From: Theropithecus gelada
Lineage: Eukaryota > Chordata > Mammalia > Primates > Cercopithecidae
Assembly: GCF_003255815.1 (NCBI RefSeq)
Contig: NC_037681.1
Coordinates: forward strand, 85,663,703 to 85,727,702
Direction: 5' to 3'
DNA length: 64,000 bases
In this document: piece after piece, positions 44,633-57,079 of the stretch
Layout: the number at the start of each line of letters is the position of its first letter
Numbering within the stretch: position 1 is the first letter of the stretch
Notes under the pieces: model-generated
What the model was told of the DNA's origin: nothing
What the model saw: the letters and a program-made list of their open reading frames with translations, nothing else
The model's database searches: none
Made by a program: the position numbers and the translations under genes

Positions 44633-46255
44633 ACATCTCTTTAGCCTTTGCTGATTCTCTTTCCACAGTGAAAGTATTCCATAGAATATTATCTGTTTAT
44701 GTGTCTGCAGTCTCACCACCAGCTAAAGATTGATTCGGTGCCAAATAGCAGTTTGGCCAAGAGTTACAGTTGTACCTGATACACTCTTAATGGGGTCTAG
44801 TACCTGAAATGGTCATGTAAAATCACAGGAGCTACATAGACTGGGGCCTCGTGTGGCTGACAGAAAATCTTTACATGGTTGATCCATCCAGATAGAAGCA
44901 GAGTTTATGGAGGTGGACTCTCCTTATAACTTAAATTTGTTCTCATGAAGAAACTACTGTCTTTAATGTTGTTCACAAACATTGTGAAAAGCCCAAGAAG
45001 TGTTCCTGTTGGCTTTAGACCTGTCTGCCAGCTAGGGGTGTCAGATACAACCCTTGGGGGACACTGCGTCACTTCCAGGTTTTCCTGTACCACTTTCTGG
45101 TTACAGGAAACAGGTTAAGTTGCACATTTCCTTGTAGCTGTAAGCTCCCTTGGCATACCAGTTTATCTTAAATTATTTCCAGTTTCCAGAACAAACACCT
45201 TTCCCCTTCTCACCTGTAACTGGCACAGGAGAATTTCAGGTCTGTGATTCTGTTTTTAACATAGCCACCGTGAATCTCAAATTCTTTCTAGGGAATATTA
45301 TTATTTCTGAGGACTCCCTTCCAGCTGTGGTATTCTATAATTAGCCATTAAAAACCTGCCACAAGGTGTAAGCCTTTTCTAATGTCCTTTTGCAGAGGCC
45401 TTGAAGACAAGGACCGTAAATTTTCTTGTGTGTAACTGGCATATAGGCACCCAAGGAATGGTTGTAAAGCTATTTTAGTTGTTCCTTCTCAGGGTGCTGA
45501 AACAGCCTTACTTACCAACCCAGTGCTTCTGAAACATTGTGCTTACCAAGTTATCTGGAGATACTGCTAAACTGCAGGTTCTCATTCCAAGGTTCTGGGG
45601 TAGGACCTGAGAATCTGCATTCCCTACAAGCTCTGAGGTAATGCAGATGCTGCTGGTGCTGGATCACACTTTGATAGTGAAGTACTAACCCGAGTATCTA
45701 CATTTGCTTTGTAGAAGTATTGGGTAAATGGGTTTTATTTTCTTATGGTATTGGAATAAAATCTTGGCTTTAGGAGCTTTTTTCTATTTTTTGTTTTAAC
45801 AATTTATCTTGTTCAAAAAAAAAACTATTCGAGGAATTGTTCCAAGATACTTTGATATAACAAGATTTTTAATAAAAGCAATTGAGGCACATGGAGTGAA
45901 AAAAAAAAAAAAAGGAGAAGGTCAAGGGAGAGATTAGCACAAAAAGGCAAGTACCTCTCTGTCCTATGCATTTTACTCAAGTGAGATTGTGTATTTGGCC
46001 CTGAGCTTTGTAGCAGCCAAAGCAGAGGGAAATTTTTTTTTTATCAGTTTTGCCAGTACTTACAAAGTGAAAATGTCTGCTGAGTGGAGACAGCTGTTTC
46101 TGTTATTGAGGCCAGAGAATTCTCCCATGGGTTCTCCAAAGAGAATGCTATGGTACAGTGAGTGGCATTCTAAATAGTATCTCTTGAGAGAATCGGTAAG
46201 ATTCTTCTCAGTCTTCATACATGTAGCCTGATGACCTCACAAAAAAAGTGTCAGG
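44633..46255 (+). other. CEP68 intron 1, mostly unique sequence
   Basis: Holds a MER5A-type element at 45520-45695 ('ctggagatactgctaaactgcaggttctcattcc', 'ggacctgagaatctgcattc'). No exon recognised. Confidence 0.6.
45520..45695 (+). repeat. MER5A-type element
   Basis: Sequence order (cagtgcttctgaaac ... gagaatctgcattccctacaagctctgaggtaatgcagatgctgctggt) follows MER5A. Confidence 0.75.
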
Positions 46256-46256
46256 G

Positions 46257-46400
46257 CCGGGCACCGTGGCCCATGCCTGTTATCCCAGCACTTTGGGAGG
46301 CCAAGGAGGGAGGATGGCTTGAGTTCAGGAGTTTGAGACCAGCCTGGGCAGCATAGCGAGGCCTTGTCTCTTACAAAAATAATAAGTGGAAAAATAAAAA
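46257..46400 (+). repeat. FLAM Alu monomer
   Basis: Sense left arm (ggccgggcaccgtggcccatg ... cttgtctcttacaaaaataataag). Flanks aaaaagtgtcag / aaaaactgtcag. Confidence 0.88.
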
Positions 46401-46701
46401 CTGTCAGTATAGTAAAAGCTATGGTCTATGGAAATGCACCCATGTGGTCCAGGTACAGCCTCTTCTGACAGTGATTTTTCTTATAAGGAAGGTGTTTTTC
46501 TGCTTTGCTCTTTGGTGGGAAAAAAAGGTGCAGTTGATTGACATATTCAAACCTCGGCATCCTTGTACATTGAGCTTTGTTACACACAGACACTCTCCTG
46601 ACTGCTGAGGAGGCCAGAGAACTTGGAGTTGAGGGGAGGAGTAACTGGGACTCAGTCAAGCTCCTTGTAGATGTGACTTACATTTCTTTAAAGGCTATCT
46701 A

Positions 46702-46998
46702 GGCTGGGCGCAGTGGCTCACGCCTGTAATCCCAACATTTTGGGAGGCCGAGGCAGGAGGATCACATGAGGTCAGGAGTTCGAGACCAGCCTGGCCAACA
46801 TGGTGAAACCCTGTCTCTACTAAAAATACAAAAATTAGCCAGGCGTGGTGGTGGGTGCCTGTAATCCCAACTACTCAGGAGACTGAGGCAGGAGAATTGC
46901 TTGAACCTAGGAGGTAGAGGGTCCAGTGAGATAGCGCCACTGCACTCTAGCCTGGGCAACAAAGCAAGACTCCATCGCAAATTTAAAAAAAAAAAAAA
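46702..46998 (+). repeat. AluS-type SINE
   Basis: Sense Alu with a shortened right arm (ggtagagggtccagtgagatagcgcc) and A tail. Confidence 0.92.
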
Positions 46999-48060
46999 AA
47001 AGCCATCTGAAGACTTTGCCCTGTAAGTGAGAAGACTGGCCTTGCTGGGAGGCTGTCTGGTGGCCCTGGTCAGTCAGCCGACAGATAAGTGAGTGAGAAG
47101 GTGAGGGAACAGACAGCCAAGCAGCCTGGCCCACGGCCCTCCCTACCACATTGATCTAGAGGGACCCACTGGCTCCTCCTAGGCCCTTGGGAGACTCCTT
47201 CTGTTCTTTTGACTCTAAGCAAAACTTCCAGAAGCAGCCCTGGGAAGAAAAGAACGGGCTTGTGGTGCCTGAGGATCCTGGGGATGGCCTCGGCCCATGG
47301 CCAAGCCACAGCACACATAGTTTACCCTCTGTAGCTTTGAGTCTTTTCTTCATTTTCACTTTACTTTGGTTTTATCTGCAGAGAAGGGGTACAAAGTGCT
47401 CAGAGTGACCTACCTCACAGTGGAAGACAAGGCTGGTATGGGGGACTGTGGGGCTCCAGGGGGACTTCTCGGCAGGGCAGGAGCAGGTGGAAATGGCAGT
47501 TGCTCTTTGCTGCTGGCCTCCCAGTCTCAGACCTCTAGCCACAGTTTTTCTGGCACCCACACCACCCTGAAGCAGGCCTCAGTCACCTCTTGTGACTGGC
47601 CCCTTTGTTGGCTTCCGCTACGTGTCTTTACCTCCTTTTCTGCTGCCTCCCACGCCACTTGGCCTCTGCCTTTAAGCTCCTTTATTCCATAAATCTAGTT
47701 CCCCTGGAGTTCTTCCAGCAACCTCTGCTGGGTCCTGCCTTCTGTTTCCTTGTGGACAGTTTCATGTTATTGGAGAAAGAGCAGCATGGAAAGCCTCTTT
47801 GTCTAGTTCTGTGGGCAGGTTCTGCCACTGTGTGTTCATAGCAATTATCAATTATACCTGTGGCCTCCTGTGAAAACAAGTGTCGAGGTTTTGACCCTGA
47901 ACTCATAGGGCTTGCTCAGTCTGACAACACCTGGCCTCTGTAGCTGGCACAGGTGACTGTGCGCTCAGGTACAGAGACAAGCCCTTGCCAGGACAGAGCT
48001 CCCAGGGCAAAGTTGGTATAAATTAGATTGTTCTAAAAGGAGCTCACGACTTAAAGAGTT
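46999..48060 (+). other. CEP68 intron 1, unique sequence
   Basis: Nothing recognised. A 108-codon open frame at 47366-47692 has no identifiable domain. Confidence 0.5.
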
Positions 48061-48061
48061 C

Positions 48062-48360
48062 TGGCCATGCGTGGTAGCTCCCGCCTGTAATCCCAACACT
48101 GTGGGAGGCCGAGGCTGGCGGGTCATTTGAGGTGAGGAGTTCAAGACTAGCCTGGCCAACATGGTGAAACCCCGTATCTACTAAAAATAGAAAAATTAGC
48201 AGGGCATGGTGGCATGTGCCTGTAGTCCCAGCTGCTTGGGAGGCTAAGCCAGGAGAATTGCTTGAACCCACGAGGCAGAGGTTGCAGTGAGCCAAGGTCT
48301 CACTGCTGCACTCCAGCCTAGGCGACAGAGTGAGTGTCCATCTACAAAAAAAAAAAAAAA
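48062..48360 (+). repeat. AluS-type SINE
   Basis: Sense full-length Alu ending in an A tail directly followed by another sense Alu. Confidence 0.93.
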
Positions 48361-48362
48361 GA

Positions 48363-48665
48363 GGCCAGGCATGGTGGCTCATATCTGTAAACCCAGCACC
48401 TTGGGAGGCCTAGGCGGGTGGATTGCCTGAGCTCAGGAGTTTGAGACGAGCCCTGGCAACATGTCGAAACCCTGTCCATACTAAAGATACAAAAAATGAG
48501 CCAGGCATGGTGGTGCATGCCTGTAATCCCAGCGATTTGGGAGGCTGAGGCATGAGAATCCCTTGAACCTGGGAGGCAGAGGTTGCAGTAAGCTGCAATT
48601 GTGCCACTGCACTACAGCCTGGGCGACAGAGCGAGACTCTATCTCAAAAAAAAAAAAAAAAAAAA
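48363..48665 (+). repeat. AluS-type SINE
   Basis: Second sense Alu in head-to-tail tandem with the previous one (ggccaggcatggtggctcatatctg ...). Confidence 0.93.
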
Positions 48666-50532
48666 GTCCTGCGGGAGGTCTTTTTTTGTTCAAAGGAGGA
48701 TTGCTCTCTAGTTGATCATCTGTTTGAGGGGTTTAGTCAAGAGCAAGAGCAGAGCCTCGCCCCTCCCACAGTTCCCAGTCCTCCTCTCTCCATCCTGGAC
48801 AGAAGTGAGCGGGAGGAAGCCCGGCAGCTGTGACAGGAGTGTCCTAGGGTGATGCAGCATATACCAAGAAGGGTCAGATGTCCAGGCTTAGAGTTTGTGT
48901 TACCACGTGCATGATTTGTGGGCGTATTTTTACTGTAGGGTGAGAGTAAGCCAAGCCTACATCACTCCTAATTATATCTGGTGGATCATACAGCCTCTTC
49001 AGGTTCTGGAAACTAGAATTTTAATAGCGAACTCCAGATGGTCCCTAGAATATCCTGAAGCTTATGTGCCTTGTCTCTTGGTTTGGACAAAGGACAAGGC
49101 CGTTCTGGTGTGTACAGACCTTTCTCAGAGGAGAGGGTTGAGTTCATTGTGCTCTGATGCCTCCTGTCATTCAGTCCAACCTCCTGGCACTTTCTTCATT
49201 TGGGAGGAGACTGGGGCCTGTGCCCCATCATGGAGCTACTAGCCTCCAGAACACTATAAAATGTGTGATCCGAGAACAGGAGGCCCCTCATTAGGAGATT
49301 GTTTAAAGCTGATGACCTGGGAGACATTGTGGGTCCAACACAACAAGTGCTGTTCACCAGTCTGAGAAGGATAAGCTGTCTCTTATTAAAAGTTCCAAAC
49401 CGAATCTGTCCCCTCCATCCCTACCCCAGAGGGTTAGAAGTAATGATATGTAAAATCTTGAATCTATGGAAATGAAGATCAGACCTTGCAGTGTTAACGG
49501 ATGGCCACCTGGCAGGTGCAGACAGAGTTGAGTCCTAGGAATCCAAAACTTGTGCATTTATCATAGCCTGGGCCAGTGTTTTCTTCAGCATGATTGCTGT
49601 TTTAAAAGTGGTTTGTCTTCAGTCATTAATTCAGGAAGTTTTCCCCGATTATATTTATCCCAACTGATTTCTCCCTTTCGTTGCATTTTGGTAACATTTC
49701 ATAGACAGTTTTGAATGCATTATGGATTGGTTTTCATTTTCTTTCACACGTGTCTGTCTTGGTTCTCATAATAAACTTGTATAGTACAGGGGGAAAAGCA
49801 TGATTTGTCAGGCAGATTAATAAAATTAGGAAGGGACTGTTTATCCAGTCTGAGAGAGTAACTACCTTCATTCCGTCATTATAGACGCACCATTTCCATG
49901 AGCATCATTGAATTTCAGACCTTCTTACCTGGTTGCTGAAGGGGCTTTGGCCACACCACTAACCTAATTTAGGTTTGTGTGTATCCTTGTGAGTTACTTA
50001 GGGATGTCAAATGAATAGTTTGTAATAGCTCACCACTCCCCATCTCTCCAGGATAAATAGATACCTCCTTTTTTTTGAATAATGAGGTCCAGACAAGATA
50101 AATAAAAACTACATCATCAAAACAAAGGGATAATTTGTTTGCACCCCTCCTTTGCCGCACCATCATCTTATTCCAGCACCCTGTCTCAAGACCGCACCCT
50201 TTAGTGAGGGGTGTGGGGATCTCTGGCCATTGAGAGAGTTTTTAGAAACGGAGCAAGAAGTAGCATTTGGGAATTATGGGCTATACCCGGCCTTCACCCT
50301 GTTTTTTCCAGCTCAAGGGCTCAGCGTGTTCCCCTAGTTGTGAAAACACACCTTGCCTGTAAACATCTTCATGTGCAGTTTCTTAAAGAGCCACCAGGTG
50401 AGGATGTGGCTCCATAAGATCTCTGTCGCAGCAAGACTTGTCACTCTTCTCATTGTCCCTCCACCAGTCTTCTCCCTCTTCTGCTTTGTGGCTTAACTGT
50501 TTGATCACTTATTCCCCACTTGGTTCATAAAC
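48666..50532 (+). other. CEP68 intron 1, unique sequence
   Basis: No supported exon or named repeat; a weak L2-like segment may lie near 49620-49790. Confidence 0.45.
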
Positions 50533-50640
50533 AGCTTGGGCTCTGGAGTTGGGCAGTCCTGGACTTGTCTTGCTCAGATCCTTCATTTCCCCATCTGTGA
50601 CATGAGGATTAAAGACCCTGGCTCCCGTGGGAACTGGCCC
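50533..50640 (+). repeat. MIR fragment
   Basis: 'gcttgggctctggagttgggcagtcctgg...cagatccttcatttccccatctgtgac' matches MIR. Confidence 0.75.
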
Positions 50641-50649
50641 TCACATGTG

Positions 50650-50945
50650 CTGGTGGAGTGTAGAGTGATACCACTCAGCAGAGGGCCACTTGGCAGTGTG
50701 TGCCAAAAGCATGCCCGTGGGCACCCCTTGCCTCAGCAGCTCTACTTCTGCAATTTGTGCTGAGGATGTGCCAGCACATATGTGTGTGCATAGTGACTCA
50801 TCATAGCATTGTTTGGACTAGCAAAAAGGACTAGAAATAACCCAGATGTCCACTAATAAGGGACTGGTGAAATAAACTAGTGCGTCCTTGCACCAGAATA
50901 CAGCACTGGGCAGTAATAAAAAGGAAAGAGGAAGCTCTCTGTGTA
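50650..50945 (+). repeat. Old L1M ORF2 3' fragment, sense
   Basis: 'ctcagcagctctacttctgcaatttgtgc', 'catagcattgtttggactagcaaaaaggactagaaataacccagatgtccac' is the L1M ORF2 3' end. Confidence 0.7.
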
Positions 50946-51197
50946 CAATAAGTTCTCACTTGATGTCATCAGTAGGTTTTTGGAAACCGTGACTGCCACT
51001 TGAAAGGACATATGAAGAAACCAATTTTACCATAGTCTAATTGATATAAATAAGAGTTAAGCTCCTATGGCATATTTCTGGTTATGAAAGCATCATCAAA
51101 CTTCTAAATAAACTGTAAAACACTTCTAAATTAAATATTGAAATAAATGTGAGCTGTACATACATTTATGAAAGATGAATAAAAACAAGTAAGATGA

Positions 51198-51497
51198 GCC
51201 AGGCATGGTGGCTCATGCCTGTAATCCCTGCACTTTGGGAGGCCAACTAGGGCGGATCATTCGAGGTCAGGAGTTCCAGATCAGCCTGGCCATCATGGTG
51301 AAACCCCATCTCTACTAAAAATACAAAAATTAGTCAGGCATGGTGGTGAGTGTCTGTAGTGCCAGCTACTCAGAAGGCTGAGGCAGGAGAATGGCTTGAA
51401 GCCAGGGGACAGAGGTTGCAGTGAGCCAAGATCGCGCCACTGCACTTCAGCCTGGGTGACGAACCGAGACTTCATCTTAAAAAAAAAAAAAAAAAAG
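51198..51497 (+). repeat. AluS-type SINE
   Basis: Sense full-length Alu (gagccaggcatggtggctcatg ... gaccgagacttcatctt) with A tail. Confidence 0.92.
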
Positions 51498-51837
51498 GTT
51501 ATGATTTACCTGCTTACTCAAATGGGTTCAAGGTCGCAGGTGGCTGGAGCCTGTCCCAGCAGCTGAGGGTGTAAGGAGGGAACCAGTCATGGGCAGGACG
51601 TCATCCCATGGCAGGGCGCACTCACTCATATACCACCAACTCAGACCAGGACCATGTAGTCAGCCCCATTCACCTAAGTATATATTTTTGGGATGTGGAA
51701 GGAAACCTGAGTATCCAGATAAACTGGATATCATCCAAGCAGAAATGGGGAGAATGTGTACACTCCATACAGACAATGACCTCAGCCAGGAATCAGGGTT
51801 TCTTCTCATCAGTGATATAATGAGAAGACATTGGACC

Positions 51838-52259
51838 GACTGGGCAGTGTGGCTCATGCCTGTAATCCCAGCACTTTGGGAGGCTGAGGCGGGTGGATCA
51901 CAAGGTCAGAAGTTCAAGACCAACCTGGCCAAGATGGTGAAACCCCATCTCTATTAAAAATACAAATATTGGCCAGGTGCAGTGGCTCACCCTTGTAATC
52001 CCAGCACTTTGGGAGACTGAGGCAGGTGGATCACAAGGTCAGAAGTTCAAGACCAGCCTGGCCAAGATGGTGAAACCCCACCTCTACTAAAAATAGAAAA
52101 ATTAGCCAGGTGTGGTGGCGGGCGCCTGTAATCCCAGCTACTCGGGAGACTGAGGCAAGAGAATTGCTTGAACCCAGGAGGCAGAGGTTGCAGTGAGCCG
52201 AGATTGCACCACTGCACACCAGCCTGGGAGACAGAGCGAGACTCGAGGTCTCAAAAAAA
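51838..52259 (+). mobile_element. Three-armed Alu: extra left arm plus full Alu, in one TSD pair
   Basis: A left arm (51838-51968) is followed immediately by a complete Alu (51970-52259). agacattggacc occurs just before (51826-51837) and just after (52260-52271) the composite, and not between the parts. This is the mirror arrangement of the composite at 27.8 kb. Confidence 0.85.
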
Positions 52260-52411
52260 AGACATTGGACCAAGTGATGTTACTGAAGGACCTGCTGTAT
52301 TGCTTAGGAATGATCCCCTAGACGTTTTTTGTAGAGAAAAGAAAAGCAACGTTCTGAATAGTATGACTCATACAGTTTGTTTGCTCCTTTTATATTTTAA
52401 AAGAGGGAAGG

Positions 52412-53025
52412 ATAAGCCTGGTGCAGTGGCTCATGCCTGTAATCCCAGCACTTTGGGAGGTGGGTGGATATCCTGAGGTCAGAAGTTCAAGACCAGCCTG
52501 GCTAACATGGTGAAACCCTGTCTCTGCTAAAAATACAAAAAAATTAGCCAGGCAGGCCGGGCGCGGTGGCTCACGCCTGTAATCCCTGCACTTTGGGAGG
52601 CCGAGGCGGGCGGATCACGAGGTCAGGAGATCGAGACCATCCTGGCTAACAAGGTGAAACCCCGTCTCTACAAAAATACAAAAAAAATTAGCCGGGCGCG
52701 GTGGCGGGCGCCTGTAGTCCCAGCTACTCGGGAGGCTGAGGCAGGAGAATGGTGCGAACCCGGGAGGCGGAGCTTGCAGTGAGCCGAGATGGTGCCACTG
52801 CACTCCAGCCTGGGGGACAGAGTGAAGACTCCGCCTCAAAAAAAAAAAAAAAAAAAAAATTAGCCAGGCGTGGTGGCACACGCCTGTAGTCCCAGCTACC
52901 GGGAGGCTGAGGTAGGAGAATCACTTGAATCCGGGAGGTGGAGATTGCAGTGAGCCGAGATCACGCCACTGAACTCTAGCCTGGGTGACAGAGCAAGACT
53001 CAGTCTCCAGGAAAAAAAAAAAAAA
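52412..53025 (+). repeat. AluS-type SINE interrupted by a younger AluY
   Basis: Outer Alu: left arm 52412-52556, right arm 52857-53025. aaaattagccaggc is duplicated around the inner element. The outer copy is flanked by gggaaggat / gggaaggat. Confidence 0.9.
52557..52842 (+). mobile_element. AluY inserted in an older Alu
   Basis: Near-consensus AluY (ggccgggcgcggtggctcac; gcggatcacgaggtcaggag; gcggagcttgcagtgagccg) ending in A tail. Confidence 0.92.
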
Positions 53026-54265
53026 GGGAGGGAAGGATGAAATAGTATTTGCATCAGGAAACAAGAGTCATACACAAAACTAGTGAGGCTGGTTCCCTGT
53101 TTTTGTGGGAGTATCTAGTAGTAAATATTTTGTTTGATTTATATTTAAAAATGGGCTGCTTTTTCTCCTGTTTGGCTCCTTTGTCCTTCCTTGTAAGGTG
53201 GCCTGTTACACTGATTCTGTTGATGCCTCCCCATGACACTAATGACAATAGCCAACACTTAGTGTCCATACCATGCCAGGCACTGTCATAGATGCTCTGC
53301 CTGCCCTGGCTCATTTTAGCAAAGGAATGGGGGACAAGGGCGGAGAGAGACTTATATCTATTGTGCATTTTACATTTAAGCTGTATATTACCACTCAAAA
53401 ATAATTGTTTTTCTGATTAGTTCCTGCCCCACCTGGTGGTTGTGGGAATTAGACGAGAGTCCATGCGAAGGGCATGCTCTCCTCCATGGTCACCTCTGAA
53501 TCAGGCTGGAGCCTGGCATTCTCCATCAGGCAGGGTAGGGAAGGGGCCTCTTGGATCCCAGTGCGAGGAGGCCTCAGTGTGTGCAGTGCCCATCTAGGTG
53601 GTATTTCCCAGTGTGCGAGCTGAGTAGGATGAGCCCGCAGCCACAGCCACTCCCGCCTTTGCAGGCTGTCCACCAGCATCTCCTCTTACCATCTCTTTGC
53701 TTCCTGTCTGAGGAAACAAGGCCATTTCTGCCCACACTTAAGCTTTGAGATTGACCCAGTGCACTCCAGGTAGCTGCCGACATCCTGGGCATTCACGGTT
53801 CTGTCACCTCCCCTTCCATGTCCTCCCAGCGTTAGTCTTCCTCCTGTTGGCCTTTTGGCCCCCTGCCCCATCCCGCCAGGGCTCCCAGCACCAGCTCTTG
53901 CTGGCATGCTTAGGCTGAGGGTGGTGTCCCTCTGTTGTTCCTGAACCTCTTTGTATTGGAATGGTCCTGTTTGCAGATTCAGCTCCCAAATCATCATCCT
54001 TCCCTGAGTGCTCTGCCTATGCTCCCTCGCCTACCTGCCTGCCGCCTGGCTCTCACTCTCATGTGCATACATGCCGTGTTACACTTACCCTACCACTGTT
54101 AGCCACCAGCTTTCCACAGCTTCCCTCCGTCATCAGGTGCAGCATAACCCAGGCCAGCCTGAGGAGAGTTGCTGATCTTTCTCTTTGGTCACTGGCCATC
54201 CTTGGAACAAGAAGCCCTTACCTGTTCCACAGCCTGGATGTGGTTTCTGTGCTTTGAGAGGGTTG
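53026..54265 (+). other. CEP68 intron 1, mostly unique
   Basis: A MIR-like piece lies near 53235-53310 ('cacttagtgtccataccatgccaggcactgtcatagatgc'). No exon recognised. Confidence 0.5.
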
Positions 54266-54480
54266 CAGCCTGGGCAACATGGTGAAACCCCGTCTCTACA
54301 AAAAATGCAAAAATTAGCCAGGCGTGGTGACCTGTGCCTTTAGTCCCAGCTACTCAGGAGGCTGAGGTGGGAGGATCATCTGAGCCCAGGGAGGTTGAGG
54401 CTGCAGTGAGCTGAGATCACACCGCTGCACTCCAGCCTGGGTAACAGAGTAAGACCCTGTCTTGAAAAAAAGAAAAAAGG
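54266..54480 (+). repeat. Alu, 5'-truncated
   Basis: Starts inside the left arm at cagcctgggcaacatggtg and runs to the A tail; J/S-type right arm. Confidence 0.9.
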
Positions 54481-55021
54481 GTCCTGCCTCCTCTGCCAGG
54501 CAGAGCCAAGCATCTTGGGGGGCATTCTTCCAGTGCCCAGCTGAGGCCTGGGCATGGCCTGACTTGCTGTTCTCTAGGATAGAACAGTCAGAGCCAGGCT
54601 TGAGTTGCTTGCTGAGGGGACTGTTAGGACAACAGAACCACTGTGGGCCTGTGCACAGGAAGGGTCCCACCAGGACTCTTTTCCAGTGGGGTTGGGCTAA
54701 AAGGGCAAAAAGGCGACTTAGGCAGGACCCCAGCCTTGATTGGACTTTGGACCTGTGTTGACCCTCCTGGGTGTCTGCTGGTGGGGATGGCACCATCCAC
54801 TATGAAAGCAGAGGGGAAAATGGTGTGCTTCTGTGTCCCCTTTGGAAAGGTCTGGGGCCAGGGAAAAGCCGGAACTCCGTGCTCCTCTGAGGAAGTAGTC
54901 ATCATTTGTATCCTTTTTCCTTTGGCCAAAAATATGTTTGCCTTAATTGTTAAAAAAACAAGGCTTCCTGAACACAGATGCAGAAGATTTATATTTTTCT
55001 CTCCCCTCCCCTGTTTTGTAG
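54481..55021 (+). other. CEP68: CEP68 intron 1, 3' end
   Basis: Unique sequence ending in a strong polypyrimidine tract and acceptor (ctctcccctcccctgttttgtag) with AG at 55020-55021. Confidence 0.75.
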
Positions 55022-55424
55022 GAAGCTGAAGTCTTCAGCAGAACCCTGACCTAGGTAGGGAGTCTCAATGGCCCTGGGTGAAGAAAAGGCAGAAGCGGAA
55101 GCATCTGAAGACACAAAGGCCCAGTCTTATGGGAGAGGGAACTGCGGGGAGCGGGAACTGGACCCCCCAGGGCCTGTGAGTGGGGAGCAGCCCCCACACC
55201 TGGATGCTGAGGGAGGGCTCATCTCCCCTGTATGGGGGGCAGAAGGGATACCTGCCCCTGCTTGCTGGATTGGGACTGACCCTGGCGGCCTCTCTAGAGC
55301 CCACCAGCCACAGGCCAGTGACGCCAGCAGAGAGCCCGTAGCTGAGAGGTCTGAGCCTGCACTCGGTGGCCTGCCTCCTACCACCATGGGGTCTGGAGAC
55401 CTTCTGCTCTCTGGGGAAAGCCAG
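55022..55424 (+). CDS. CEP68: CEP68 exon 2 (5' UTR end and residues 1-119; ATG at 55068)
   Basis: CEP68 is a centrosomal protein that keeps the two centrioles tethered during interphase together with rootletin and C-Nap1 (CEP250). This exon supplies the N-terminus, MALGEEKAEAEASEDTKAQ..., which I recognise as CEP68. The ATG at 55068 is supported by an in-frame TAG at 55056-55058, only 12 nt upstream. The Kozak context is moderate: +4 is G but -3 is T. The exon ends ...GESQ at a cag|gtaggt donor, phase 0. The segment is acidic, Pro/Gly-rich and probably disordered. No frameshift. Several residues differ from human as I recall it. Confidence 0.95.
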
Positions 55425-57079
55425 GTAGGTACTAAGGCAAGACTGTAGGTGGACCCGTTGCTGTCCTTTGGGAGTTTGTTCTAGGATTTCCTCACCATCT
55501 CGCATCCTTTCCTGGCCACTGTGCAGGGTGAGGAATTAGAGGGGCCTGAGTATGATGATTTCTGTTTTGTGGGTTCAGCTGGAGAGCTGGGCCTTAGGAC
55601 CAGCCAGGGGGGACTGTCCACGGTATCTCCTGTTCCTCAAGAGTGACTGGTGACTTTTTGAGGACCAGGGATTGTATGGCCAAGAGGCTGTGGCCCAGAG
55701 GTGTAGGCCAGGGGAATTCTGGCAAGGGGAGCCCTGTACTGTTTCTGACTTGGTGATCTAAAGGCTTTAGGGGTACCCTGAAGAGACTTGGGAAAGGTGT
55801 GTCCAGGGCTTTGGGTTCCTGGGGCCTCTGAACTAAATCCTCTTCAGACCCAAGGGACATGTCAGAACCTTGGAGCCGTGTAGTAGGCAGCACTGTCCCT
55901 GGTGAAGGAGAATTCTTTGGGCTTCTCTGACTGCCAGGCAGCTTCTCCTAGTGGGAGTCACATGGGGCAGGGAATCCTACAGGTTCTGTGACTGCAGGCA
56001 AATCACCAGATCTTTTAGGCCCTCAGCATCATTGGGAGGTGACCTGAATGATCTGTTCTGCCCAGCTCTTACATTCTTTTCTGTTCTGCTTGCCAAGGCC
56101 TTTCCTGGGAATGGCTTTGATCTTCTCGGTGTCATTGTAGGCTTGGCTGCTGCACGGTCCCCTTGTGGAGCTGCATCCTGTGAGGAGGTTCTGAGAGGGA
56201 CTGGGAGAGAACAGAGGCTGGGCCCCACCTGCCTGGGAGCAAGGGGCGGTGGGAGGCTCTGGCACCTGTGAGTCAGAGATTCAGCGAGGCAGGAAGCGAA
56301 TAATAAACAGACACAGAAATGGCCTTTCACGAGGATGAGTCTGGTGCATATTGTTAGAATTCCTGTTGTTTGTTAAGCTCTTATCATGTGCTTTGCACAC
56401 ATGGGTGTATTTAATCCTTACCTTCTGAGGAGCTGGTGCCATGAGGGGAGGAGAGTGAGGCTCGAAGTCACACATTTGGAAGGTGGCAAAGTCAGGGGCT
56501 GGCCTCAGGTTTGTCTAGCTCTAAAACCCATGTTTGGAGCAACGCTGTGCTGTCCTGCTTCCCTCGGGGTTGAGTTCTTCATCAAGCAGATAAAAATCCA
56601 GTGAAGAAGCAGAGATGAACCAGTCATTCTGCTAGTGTTCGGTTACCACTGGCTTGTGAACTGAGCAGGATGGGGCCTGGGGCGACCTCTTGGGTTTGGA
56701 CGTGTCCTATTAGCGACAGAATGACTGAGGGTTTCGTCTGCCAGGAGATGCTTCTCAGAGGTACGGGACTGTATTCCAGCTTCAGCATGACAGAGCTGTC
56801 CGAGTTCTGCTCACTCACACCCTGGATACCGGTGGAGGAAGAACCTTGGAGGGGACTGGAGATGGGAGTCAAGTCACCTTGCTTCCCAGGCAGGCAGGGT
56901 CTCAGTGCTCCTGCTGGCAGTGCACACTGCCTGGTTCTTGCCCCAGGCAGCAGACTTTTCATTTTAAGATCTTTCCTAAATACTGTCTAGACCCACAAGG
57001 AAACTCCTGGGTTGTCATCTGAGAAAGAAATTGGGTTTGATTTTCACCCAAGTGCTTTTTGTCCCTTTGATCATTGCAG
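55425..57079 (+). other. CEP68: CEP68 intron 2
   Basis: 1655 bp, mostly unique. A MIR3-like piece lies near 55975-56095 and an antisense MIR at about 56365-56530 ('cttatcatgtgctttgcacacatgggtgtatttaatccttacc'). Acceptor tcattgcag at 57079. Confidence 0.85.

Noticed and set aside
48062..48665. Head-to-tail Alu tandem as another trimer or composite
   Set aside because: Both copies are complete dimers with their own A tails. It is an ordinary neighbouring insertion.
55068..55448. Continuation of CEP68 exon 2 past residue 119 to a stop in intron 2
   Set aside because: The cag|gtaggt donor at 55424 joins in phase to exon 3 and gives the known protein order ESQ-VEK.
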